NCBI GenBank assembly: GCA_023428805.1
Contig: JAEYWW010000145.1
Coordinates: 1-7,368, forward strand
DNA: 7,368 nt
Direction of reading: 5' to 3'
DNA from: Armatimonadota bacterium
GTDB taxonomy: Bacteria; Armatimonadota; Fimbriimonadia; Fimbriimonadales; Fimbriimonadaceae
Shown: positions 1-5,847 of the stretch, piece by piece
Numbering within the stretch: the first letter of the stretch is position 1
Layout: every line of letters begins with the position of its first letter
Made by a program: the position numbers and the translations under genes
Notes under the pieces: model-generated
What the model saw: the letters and a program-made list of their open reading frames with translations, nothing else
The model's database searches: none
Told to the model about the DNA's origin: nothing

Positions 1-1
1 G

Positions 2-187
2 GGTGGAGGTTCAATGTTCTTCAGCTTCAGTCTGCCCTTCAGCTATTCACTCCGGCTGATCTCGGAATTCGACAGCAATCACCTCTCCGCAGGAGTGGAG
101 GTTCGCCCGTTCCGTGACGCTACGGTGCGGTGGGTGTTTCGGGATGGTCAGCCGCTGATTGGCTTGGGCTACTCGGCGCGGTTTTGA
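2..187 (+). CDS. 3' end of a probable outer-membrane beta-barrel protein (partial)
   Basis: This is an open frame from the left edge of the window to a TGA at 185-187, giving the last 61 residues of a protein whose start lies outside. The visible peptide alternates hydrophobic and polar residues in short segments (for example LRLISEFDSNHLSAGVEVRP, then ATVRWVF and LIGLGYSARF) and ends in an aromatic residue, Phe. That pattern is known for C-terminal strands of outer-membrane beta-barrels recognised by the BAM complex. The tail is loosely reminiscent of YjbH-like or exopolysaccharide-associated barrels, but I cannot name a family. It is convergent with the plsC-like gene, and the two 3' ends overlap by 68 bp (120-187). 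The call rests on strand-like periodicity, the terminal Phe and a frame open to the window edge. It could still be a fortuitous ORF antisense to the acyltransferase tail, although most of it (2-119) lies outside that gene. Confidence 0.5.
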   Translation, partial: GGGSMFFSFSLPFSYSLRLISEFDSNHLSAGVEVRPFRDATVRWVFRDGQPLIGLGYSARF

Positions 188-821
188 TCGGAAGCCCGGC
201 CTCGTGCGTGGCTCTCACCAATCGCTCGGACATGACTCTGGAAAAAGCGTCGCGTGATGCCTGCTTGCCTTCGGCAGATTCGATGTCGGCATAGGTGAAT
301 GGCTCGCCGAAGACCACCTTGATCCTGGCTCGGTGGAGAAACTTTGCGCCTTTGGGGAGCATTTTCTGCGATCCGGAAATTCCGACGGGCACAATCGCCG
401 CCCCCGACCTCTTGGCGAGCATGGCGATGCCGGACTGGATTTCGAGCAGAGTTTCGCCGTCGTTGCGTCCGCCTTCGGGGAAGACCAGGACGCACTCGCC
501 CGACTGCAGAAGCTCGATGGCGAGCCGGATGGCTCCAGAATCGTTGGCGCCCCGCTTGACGGGGAACGCCTTCAATGAACGGATGAGGTGGCTGAAGCCG
601 GGCGGGCGGAAGAGCTCCTCCTTCGCCATGTAGCAGACCGGACGCGGGCAGGAGATGCCGACCACGGGAGGGTCGAGGAAGCTCATGTGGATTGGAGCGA
701 GAAGCACAGGCCCATCTTTGGGCACATTCTCGGTGCCGCTGGCCTTGATGCCACCAAACGCGCCGATCAAGCGGGCGGCGAGCCAACGGATGAACCAATA
801 CCAGCGAGTCGCTTTCTCCAC
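120..821 (-). CDS. plsC: 1-acyl-sn-glycerol-3-phosphate acyltransferase (PlsC family)
   Basis: The 233-residue protein should transfer an acyl chain from acyl-ACP or acyl-CoA to the sn-2 position of lysophosphatidic acid, making phosphatidic acid at the inner face of the cytoplasmic membrane. The four family blocks are visible in order: the catalytic HX4D motif HMSFLD (H45, D50), block II FPVKRG around 86-91, block III FPEGGR at 114-119 (substrate phosphate binding), and block IV VPVGI at 144-148. The amphipathic aromatic N-terminus (about residues 5-23) fits membrane association without a clear transmembrane helix. The C-terminus from about residue 213 is a Pro/Ser/Ala-rich tail outside the domain, and its codons overlap the convergent gene. 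The start is GTG at 821. The photolyase TAA (834-836) lies in the same frame, only four codons (TTT GAG TCG AAC) intervene, and GTG is the first possible start. The Shine-Dalgarno match is weak, so translation may be coupled to the photolyase gene 12 nt upstream. It is the last gene of the minus-strand operon. Family assignment is secure. The acyl acceptor is inferred. Confidence 0.92.
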   Translation of the reverse strand: MEKATRWYWFIRWLAARLIGAFGGIKASGTENVPKDGPVLLAPIHMSFLDPPVVGISCPRPVCYMAKEELFRPPGFSHLIRSLKAFPVKRGANDSGAIRLAIELLQSGECVLVFPEGGRNDGETLLEIQSGIAMLAKRSGAAIVPVGISGSQKMLPKGAKFLHRARIKVVFGEPFTYADIESAEGKQASRDAFSRVMSERLVRATHEAGLPIKTAPSSPSQSAADHPETPTAP

Positions 822-833
822 GTTCGACTCAAA

Positions 834-2258
834 TTATGACGACTTCGCGGATTCGAACAGGCGAATCGCAATCTCCTTTTGCCGGGCGTGCTCGACGATA
901 GGGGCGGGGTAATCCGAGCCAATCTCGCAGCCAGCGGCGATCTGCTCCATTGGCGACGCTTCACTTGGACTATGGATCGCCTTGTCATCGAATTCCTTCA
1001 ACTCGGGACACCACTCCCGGCTGAATTCGCCCTTCGGATCGAATTTACGGCTCTGGAGAACGGGGTTGAACACCCGGAAGTAGGGCTGCGCATCCACGCC
1101 TGTGCTGGCCGACCATTGCCAGCCGCCATTGTTGCTGGCGAGCTCGAAATCTAAGAGCTTTTCAGCGAAATAGGCTTCGCCTTTTCTCCAGTCGGTCAGC
1201 AGGTCCTTGACCAGGAAGCTCGCGCAGATCATGCGGAGTCGATTGTGCATCCACCCTGTTGCGTTGAGGCACCGCATCGCCGCATCCACGATGGGAAAGC
1301 CGGTTTGCCCTTCCTTCCATGCCTGAAAGTGAACCTTGTCTCCCGGCCAGTGGATATTGTCGTACTGATCTTGGAAGGCGTGGCCCGCACCAACTTGCGG
1401 GAAGTTCGCCAGGATCATGTGATAGAAATCGCGCCAAATCAGCTCATTCAGCCACTTTCGCGATCCTTCGCTTTTTCGGGAAATGGCCTCACGCACGCAC
1501 TCGCGGATCGAAATTGTGCCGAATCGAAGATGGACGCTGAGACCGCTCGTGCCGGGAATTGCTGGAAAGTTCCGGTCTTCTGAGTAGTCATTGACCCGTT
1601 CGAGAAACTCTGCAAGCTGTTCCGCTGCGGCATCTTCGCCCGCCTCCAGCCAAAGTTCTGATGGTTCAAAACCCACTTTTTGGAGGCACAGGTTGCCCAC
1701 GTGTTTCTTCGGCAAGGCTTCCGCGGGAGTCAGTTGACTGAAGTCCGGCTTGAAGTCACGCGCATGTCTCGACTCGTCGAACAGTGTTTTCCAGGCCTTG
1801 GAATATGGCGTATAAACGCGGAACGGGAGGCCCGATTGGTTCAAAACTTCCTGTCTCTCGAAGATTACATGATCTTTATAGGAATGAAATTCGACACCTT
1901 GTCCCCCTAACTTCTGGGCAACTTCATAGTCGCGCCTTAAAGCGTATGGGTCGTCGTCGTGCGAGCAGAAAACACCGTCGACATTTAATTCGTCGGCGAG
2001 CATGGGGATGAGCTGGGCTGGATCGCCGTGAAGAGTCAAAAGGCCAGAGCCATGCTCTCCGAGCTTTTTATGAACTTCTTCAAGCGACATGTGAATGAAA
2101 GTCAGGCGTTTGTCCTTATTATCCTTGAGTTCATCAAGAATGACGGTGTCATAGACAAATACTACGAGCACTTTATCCGCGTGATGAGTCGCTTCAAAGA
2201 GAGCGCGGTGATCTCGGAGCCGGAGATCTCGGCGGAGCCAGACAAGAGCCGACTTCAT
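834..2258 (-). CDS. phrB: Deoxyribodipyrimidine photo-lyase (class I CPD photolyase, cryptochrome/photolyase family)
   Basis: The 474-residue protein has the length of E. coli PhrB (about 472) and should use blue/near-UV light and FADH- to split cyclobutane pyrimidine dimers. The N-terminal Rossmann-like antenna domain (about 1-130) opens with ALVWLRRDLRLRDH. The C-terminal helical FAD domain (about 200-470) holds the hallmark blocks NELIWRDFYH (271-280), AWKEGQTGFPIVDAAMR (313-329), GWMHNRLRM (335-343) and NNGGWQWSASTG (376-387). By alignment from memory to E. coli PhrB, the electron-transfer Trp triad is intact (W314, W357, W380), as are dimer-contact residues E272, W276, N339, M343 and W382, and N376 faces flavin N5. 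These retained residues favour a repair enzyme over a signalling cryptochrome. The antenna cofactor (MTHF or 8-HDF) cannot be read with confidence. ATG at 2258 has AGGA at 2267-2264 with a 5-nt spacer. That site overlaps the TAG stop of the oxidase gene upstream (7-nt gap). Confidence 0.96.
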   Translation of the reverse strand: MKSALVWLRRDLRLRDHRALFEATHHADKVLVVFVYDTVILDELKDNKDKRLTFIHMSLEEVHKKLGEHGSGLLTLHGDPAQLIPMLADELNVDGVFCSHDDDPYALRRDYEVAQKLGGQGVEFHSYKDHVIFERQEVLNQSGLPFRVYTPYSKAWKTLFDESRHARDFKPDFSQLTPAEALPKKHVGNLCLQKVGFEPSELWLEAGEDAAAEQLAEFLERVNDYSEDRNFPAIPGTSGLSVHLRFGTISIRECVREAISRKSEGSRKWLNELIWRDFYHMILANFPQVGAGHAFQDQYDNIHWPGDKVHFQAWKEGQTGFPIVDAAMRCLNATGWMHNRLRMICASFLVKDLLTDWRKGEAYFAEKLLDFELASNNGGWQWSASTGVDAQPYFRVFNPVLQSRKFDPKGEFSREWCPELKEFDDKAIHSPSEASPMEQIAAGCEIGSDYPAPIVEHARQKEIAIRLFESAKSS

Positions 2259-2265
2259 GTCTTTC

Positions 2266-3264
2266 CTACGGTGTGAAGCGCGGCCAGTCCGCGAGGGATT
2301 GCTTCGCTTCGATCAAATCGCTGAGAAACTCGCCCATCCAAGGTCCAAATTTGAACCCGTGTCCACTGCAGGGGCTGGCGACGAGAGTTCGCTCGTCGCG
2401 CCATGCGATCTTGAAATCATCGTTGGCGGCCTTGGTGTAGATGCAGCATCCCGCTTCGGCAACGACTGGATCGGCAACACCAAACCGCCTTTGTGCCAGG
2501 TCAATGAGAATCTCCAGAGCCCAATCATCGGGTTCGCGCGCATCCTCGCTGGGGTCGATGATCGTGCCGGGAGTGTGAACGCCAGCCTTGAATGTGGTCG
2601 CGCCTGGCTCGGTCGGGAATCCGTAGAGCATATGCGGCCCGCTTTCGATCCAAACCGGGCCATCGTATGTTCCTTCAATATAAGCGTACGTTTGCAGGGA
2701 CGTTTCGACTTGGATATTCAGCCAATCCCTCACCCAAGGACCGGCGCAGACAACGATTCGATCAAATTCAATGATATCGTCACGATCAACCTTTTGGTGA
2801 ACAAGGGTGGCTCCTGCATTTTCAGACAGCTTTCGCACGCCATTCAAGACTCTGTCAGCCGCAACCCATCCTGCATCGGGAGTCAGGATTCCGCAGTCAT
2901 CATCTTTCAGCAATGGCAGCAGAAGGTCGCTTGGGCCAATCTTTGAATGTTCCACACCCAAAGATCGAAGGCTCTGTTCGGTGGCGATGACGTCGGGAGC
3001 GTTGCTGGGGCCGAAGTAGAGCAGGCCGACAGGATGATAAACCTGCTCACCCAGTTCCTCCTCAAGCTCTGTCCACATCTGATGCCCTTTGAGCAGGATT
3101 TGAGTATAAAACTCATCGGGGTAAGCCTGGCGAACGATGCGTGACCGCCCGAGGGAACTGCCCGGGCTCCGCATGTCAAAACAGGACACTGTGTGGCCTC
3201 GGCGGGCCAGAGACAACGTGGTGCAGGACCCCATGATTCCGCCGCCCACGACGGCAACTTTCAA
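2266..3264 (-). CDS. FAD-dependent amine oxidase of the monomeric sarcosine oxidase / N-methyltryptophan oxidase type (DAO family), compact
   Basis: The 332-residue cytoplasmic flavoprotein begins with a Rossmann FAD-binding motif, VAVVGGGIMGSC (residues 3-14), followed by LGRSRIVRQAYPDEF (38-52), which matches the flavin/substrate-proximal Arg segment of monomeric sarcosine oxidase. K226 in FKAGVHTPG matches the Lys that activates oxygen in that family. CCIYT (273-277) carries the Cys equivalent to the one forming the covalent 8-alpha-S-cysteinyl FAD link, and SGHGFKF (300-306) is the diagnostic C-terminal flavin motif. The expected reaction is oxidative demethylation or deamination of a secondary or N-methyl amino acid, giving H2O2 and often formaldehyde. 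The exact substrate cannot be assigned. It is some 40-60 residues shorter than typical members (about 370-390), and the segment between GATLVHQKV and IVVCAG is abbreviated. The start is TTG at 3264, with GGGAG at 3276-3272 and a 7-nt spacer. The TTG overlaps the TGA of the NanE-ROK gene as TTGA. Confidence 0.85.
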   Translation of the reverse strand: MKVAVVGGGIMGSCTTLSLARRGHTVSCFDMRSPGSSLGRSRIVRQAYPDEFYTQILLKGHQMWTELEEELGEQVYHPVGLLYFGPSNAPDVIATEQSLRSLGVEHSKIGPSDLLLPLLKDDDCGILTPDAGWVAADRVLNGVRKLSENAGATLVHQKVDRDDIIEFDRIVVCAGPWVRDWLNIQVETSLQTYAYIEGTYDGPVWIESGPHMLYGFPTEPGATTFKAGVHTPGTIIDPSEDAREPDDWALEILIDLAQRRFGVADPVVAEAGCCIYTKAANDDFKIAWRDERTLVASPCSGHGFKFGPWMGEFLSDLIEAKQSLADWPRFTP

Positions 3265-4706
3265 CGAAAGACTCCCAAGGGCGCTCTTTGCACAAGGCTT
3301 GCGGCTCCGATCAAGCCTGCATTTTCACCAAGTGGTGAAAATGACAAGCGAGCGTGCCGCAGGTTCAAGCCAGCAAGACCGGATGTCATCCAAGGGGTCA
3401 ATCCAACACCGCCGCAGACCACAATCTCATCGGCGATCCAGAAGATGTCAGCCACCTCGATTGCCCGCTTCGCTGCCGCGATGGCCCGGCCCTGCAGCAT
3501 GGTGCCTGGATTCTTCGACAAGGCGAGTCCCCCGAGAACATCCTCGACTGTCTCATTTTCTGAGAAGTCCAAATCATTGAGGCTGGGGGGCCATCCGTTG
3601 CGGCTCATCAGCAGGTTTCCTGATTCAATGACACCCGCGCCCACCCCGGTGCCGAATGCCAGCACCGCCACGCGCTTGCCCGCATATTCTGGGAGACAAG
3701 CATGACCCCACGCGGTCGCAAGGCCATCATTGAGGGCGTGAGTGACGACATTGTCGAAGACGAATGAGCCGCCGACATAGTCATGAATGAATGTTTTTGC
3801 GCTGACGACCGTCGCGGTTCTCGGATCAATCACGCCGCCTGCGCTCACCCCCAGGTGGGTGATCTGATGCTTGATGAGCCGCTCATGAATCCACTCGCGG
3901 CGTTCGGCATGACTGCGGGGACCGCTTGTCTTCTCGACTGCGGACAATTCACCTCTTTCATCTGCAACTGCAAAACGCAGCCAAGTCCCGCCGAGATCGA
4001 CTGCCCCAACCTTTTGGTTGACGGGGTGCACTGCCCCGACAAAGCGAGCCGTCTGCTTGACGGGATCATTGAGCGCTCCTCCGATGACAACGGCCTGAGC
4101 CCCAATGTTGAGCGCCGCCTGAGCCTGCCAGGGTTCCTGATATCGTCCTTCGGCGATGATCGGCACATTCAGTTCATGGCAGAGATCGCGGAGAAGATCG
4201 AAGTCCGGTCCAGACATGGGGCGGGATTCGTGGGTGTAGCCCGCAAGGGTAGTGCCAATCAAATCCGCCCCACACTCCAAAGCGTAACGGGCGGAATCCA
4301 GGGAGTCGCAGTCTGCCATCGCGAGTCGCTCCTGGTCATGGATCAAGCGGATCAAGTGGCTGAGGTCATCGCCGTTGGGCCGTTCGCGCCGCGTCCCATC
4401 CAAAGCGATGACTTCGCAGCCAGTCTGAAGAAGCTCTTCAACTTCCTTCCTGCTGGGGGTGATGTAGACGGCAGAATCCCGGTAGTCGGCTTTGATGAGT
4501 CCGATGATCGGCGCATTCAGCTCCTGCTTCATCAGCCAGATTGGGCCCAAACCTTGTGCCCGGATGACTCTCGCCCCCTGCGAAACGGAAGCCTCCGCAA
4601 GTCGCAGCAGGATTTCGGGGTCTTCCAGCGGTGAGCCCATTGAAGCCTGAGCGCTCGCGACAATAGGGTGGTAGCGCAGAGTTTTAAGGAGATCGGTCAG
4701 GTTCAA
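3261..4706 (-). CDS. nanEK: Fusion of N-acylmannosamine-6-phosphate 2-epimerase (NanE) and ROK-family sugar kinase (NanK-like)
   Basis: The predicted cytoplasmic protein has 481 residues in two domains. Residues about 1-225 are NanE-like, a TIM barrel that interconverts ManNAc-6-P and GlcNAc-6-P. Visible residues are R49 in VIRAQG, the catalytic Lys K72 in GLIKADY, ALDGTRRERP (101-110) and the catalytic Glu E186 in PIIAEGRYQ, with VVIGGALNDP (206-215) as the phosphate-binding end. Residues about 232-481 are a ROK kinase fold: ATP-phosphate motif VDLGGT (236-241), catalytic Asp D327 in LNDG, glycine-rich AFGTGVGAG (350-358) and CGGVG (431-435). The usual ROK sugar-binding GExGH and zinc CxCGxxGC motifs are missing between about 366 and 392, so kinase activity or substrate is uncertain. 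NanE/NanK fusions are known, but no nanA lyase or sialic-acid transporter lies here. I chose TTG at 4706. AGGAG at 4719-4715 sits 8 nt upstream, and TTGA overlaps the glycosylase stop. A longer frame from 4778 would overlap that gene by 76 bp. Confidence 0.85.
   Translation of the reverse strand: MNLTDLLKTLRYHPIVASAQASMGSPLEDPEILLRLAEASVSQGARVIRAQGLGPIWLMKQELNAPIIGLIKADYRDSAVYITPSRKEVEELLQTGCEVIALDGTRRERPNGDDLSHLIRLIHDQERLAMADCDSLDSARYALECGADLIGTTLAGYTHESRPMSGPDFDLLRDLCHELNVPIIAEGRYQEPWQAQAALNIGAQAVVIGGALNDPVKQTARFVGAVHPVNQKVGAVDLGGTWLRFAVADERGELSAVEKTSGPRSHAERREWIHERLIKHQITHLGVSAGGVIDPRTATVVSAKTFIHDYVGGSFVFDNVVTHALNDGLATAWGHACLPEYAGKRVAVLAFGTGVGAGVIESGNLLMSRNGWPPSLNDLDFSENETVEDVLGGLALSKNPGTMLQGRAIAAAKRAIEVADIFWIADEIVVCGGVGLTPWMTSGLAGLNLRHARLSFSPLGENAGLIGAASLVQRAPLGVFR
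3262..3276 (-). promoter_or_regulatory. Ribosome-binding site and TTG start of the flavin oxidase
   Basis: On the minus strand GGGAG (3276-3272), a 7-nt spacer and TTG (3264-3262) give a well-placed initiation site. The TTG overlaps the TGA of the NanE-ROK gene in a TTGA tetranucleotide. The product then starts MKVAVVGGG, right at the FAD-binding strand, as expected for the family. Confidence 0.7.
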
Positions 4707-5320
4707 AAGAGCGTCTCCTGAGGCGGTTCCAAAGACGGCCTGCCCCCCTTCTCTCGAAGCTTGTTGGCGGTCTCCCAAGCCTTGGCGATGTCGGCTACGA
4801 GCAGCGAATAGCCCCCGTCAGAATCCACCCTTTGATTGCGGAGAATGTAGGCCGGATGCAGAGTCGCGATGGCGGTTCGGGCGTACTCGCAGGGGAAATA
4901 TCTACCCCTTTCAGCAGTGATTTTGAAGTCCTTTTTGATGAGATTTTTCGCCGAGGGCGCGCCGATGCAGAGGATGACCGTAGGCTGGATGAACCCAAGC
5001 TGGGGAATCAGCCAGCGGCGGCAGGCGAGGGTTTCATCGGGCATCGGTGGACGGTTGACCGGCTTGCCGGTGGACCAATCACAGGCGCGGCATTTGACCG
5101 TGTTGCAGATATAGACATCACTGCGCGAAAGTCCGTTGTCGATGATCGCCTTGTCGAGCAATTTTCCCGCTCGACCGACAAATGGGCGTCCCGTCTTGTC
5201 TTCCTCATCTCCCGGCCCTTCACCTACAAGGACAAGGGGAGAAGCTGGGTTGCCTTCGCCGAAAACAACGTTGTTTCGCCTCTCCGAGAGGCGGCAGTCG
5301 AAGCACTGCGAGGCTTCCAC
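4703..5320 (-). CDS. Uracil-DNA glycosylase, family 4-like (Fe-S cluster type)
   Basis: The 205-residue protein (from GTG at 5320) should cut the N-glycosidic bond of uracil in DNA, leaving an abasic site for base-excision repair. Family 4 motifs are present: GEGPGDEEDKTGRPFVGRAG (33-52), which contains the active-site loop, and HPAYILR (155-161), the DNA-intercalating motif. Four Cys sit where family 4 enzymes ligate a [4Fe-4S] cluster: C6 and C9 (CFDC), C77 in VKCR, and C100. An insertion of about seven residues, including an extra C80, separates KCR from the NRPP segment, so the C77-C100 spacing is wider than in the Thermus prototype as I recall it. The start is uncertain. An in-frame TGA at 5356-5354 leaves only CTG 5341, CTG 5335 or GTG 5320. 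CTG 5341 has a near-perfect AAGGAGGT at 5354-5347 with a 5-nt spacer and would give 212 residues, overlapping the HIT gene by 14 nt. Function is confident. Start is not. Confidence 0.9.
   Translation of the reverse strand: MEASQCFDCRLSERRNNVVFGEGNPASPLVLVGEGPGDEEDKTGRPFVGRAGKLLDKAIIDNGLSRSDVYICNTVKCRACDWSTGKPVNRPPMPDETLACRRWLIPQLGFIQPTVILCIGAPSAKNLIKKDFKITAERGRYFPCEYARTAIATLHPAYILRNQRVDSDGGYSLLVADIAKAWETANKLREKGGRPSLEPPQETLF
4704..4719 (-). promoter_or_regulatory. Ribosome-binding site and TTG start that decide the NanE-ROK N-terminus
   Basis: On the minus strand AGGAG (4719-4715) is followed by 8 nt and a TTG (4706-4704), whose last two bases with the next A form the TGA stop of the glycosylase gene. 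The site supports the TTG start, and the deduced N-terminus (MNLTDLLKTLRYHPIVASAQ) matches where NanE proteins begin. Confidence 0.75.
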
Positions 5321-5327
5321 GGCAAGC

Positions 5328-5828
5328 TCATTCAGAGTCAGACCGCACCTCCTTCAGTAGGAGGTCATACGCTGTTTCCAGACTCTGCGGGATCACGCGA
5401 ACGTTTCCGACCGCCGTCATGAAGTTTGTGTCTCCGTTCCAGCGGGGAACGATGTGCCAATGGATGTGAGTCGGAATTCCCGCTCCGCCCGCCTTGCCGA
5501 TATTGATGCCGATGTTATAACCATCTGGATGGTAGGCCGATTGAATCCATCGAACGCAGTTGGCAACCAATTGGTTGATTTCAAGCAATTCCTCATCATT
5601 GAGTGCCGTGATGTCGCCTGTGTGCTTGTAGGGTGCGACCATCAAATGACCGCTGGTGTAGGGGAAGGCGTTCATGATGACGAACGCGGTGCGGCCCCGG
5701 AAGAGGATCAGGTTCTCCCGGTCATTGTCCTGAGCCGGGAGATCAACGAAAATGCAGCCCGTCGTTCCGGGATTGTCCGCTTTGGAAACGTAGTCGAAGC
5801 GCCACGGCGCCCAAAGCTGATCGGCCAT
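5328..5828 (-). CDS. HIT-family nucleotide hydrolase/phosphorylase (AP4A phosphorylase-like)
   Basis: This is a 166-residue cytoplasmic histidine-triad protein. The triad is THIHWHIVPRW (120-130), with H121, H123 and H125. The middle His is the expected nucleophile that forms the nucleotidyl intermediate. Upstream family features are LWAPWRFDYV near the N-terminus (5-14), GCIF at 24-27, N53 in VIMNAFPYTSGHLMVAPYKH and NIGINIGKAGGAG (105-117). The LW(A/T)PxR N-terminus is the pattern of actinobacterial AP4A phosphorylases and their relatives, so cleavage of Ap4A or a related dinucleoside polyphosphate is likely. Hydrolysis of nucleoside phosphoramidates or adducts is the alternative. ATG at 5828 lies 19 nt after the response-regulator stop, and only a weak AAGG directly abuts the start codon. 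Its 3' end carries the strong AAGGAGGT that probably serves the downstream glycosylase. Family call is firm. Substrate is inferred. Confidence 0.92.
   Translation of the reverse strand: MADQLWAPWRFDYVSKADNPGTTGCIFVDLPAQDNDRENLILFRGRTAFVIMNAFPYTSGHLMVAPYKHTGDITALNDEELLEINQLVANCVRWIQSAYHPDGYNIGINIGKAGGAGIPTHIHWHIVPRWNGDTNFMTAVGNVRVIPQSLETAYDLLLKEVRSDSE
5339..5354 (-). promoter_or_regulatory. Strong Shine-Dalgarno ahead of a possible CTG start of the uracil-DNA glycosylase
   Basis: AAGGAGGT (5354-5347, minus strand) lies 5 nt before an in-frame CTG (5341-5339), inside the last codons of the HIT gene. The GTG at 5320 is 26 nt from this site, too far to use it. The same bases encode Lys-Glu-Val of the HIT protein, so the match could be partly coincidental. 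Confidence 0.45.
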
Positions 5829-5847
5829 GCCTTGAGTATGCCCGAAC

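Noticed and set aside
2210..2239. Imperfect direct repeat GATCTCGG (2210-2217 and 2225-2232) near the photolyase start
   Set aside because: It encodes the RRDLRLRDHR segment conserved in photolyases, where repeated Leu-Arg/Asp codons explain it, so a regulatory repeat is not needed.
2257..2946. 229-residue plus-strand open frame antisense to the oxidase
   Set aside because: It lies fully opposite the motif-rich flavoprotein, and its translation has no family signature.
3783..4634. 283-residue open frame on the plus strand antisense to the NanE-ROK gene
   Set aside because: The minus-strand frame has clear NanE and ROK motifs. The antisense frame shows no recognisable domain and is explained by GC-biased codon structure.
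4707..4778. N-terminal extension of the NanE-ROK fusion to a start at 4778
   Set aside because: It would overlap the glycosylase by 76 bp and add 24 residues not typical of NanE. The TTG at 4706 has a good ribosome-binding site and a TTGA junction.
4832..5422. 196-residue plus-strand open frame opposite the glycosylase and HIT genes
   Set aside because: Both minus-strand genes have catalytic motifs. The antisense product crosses their boundary and resembles nothing.
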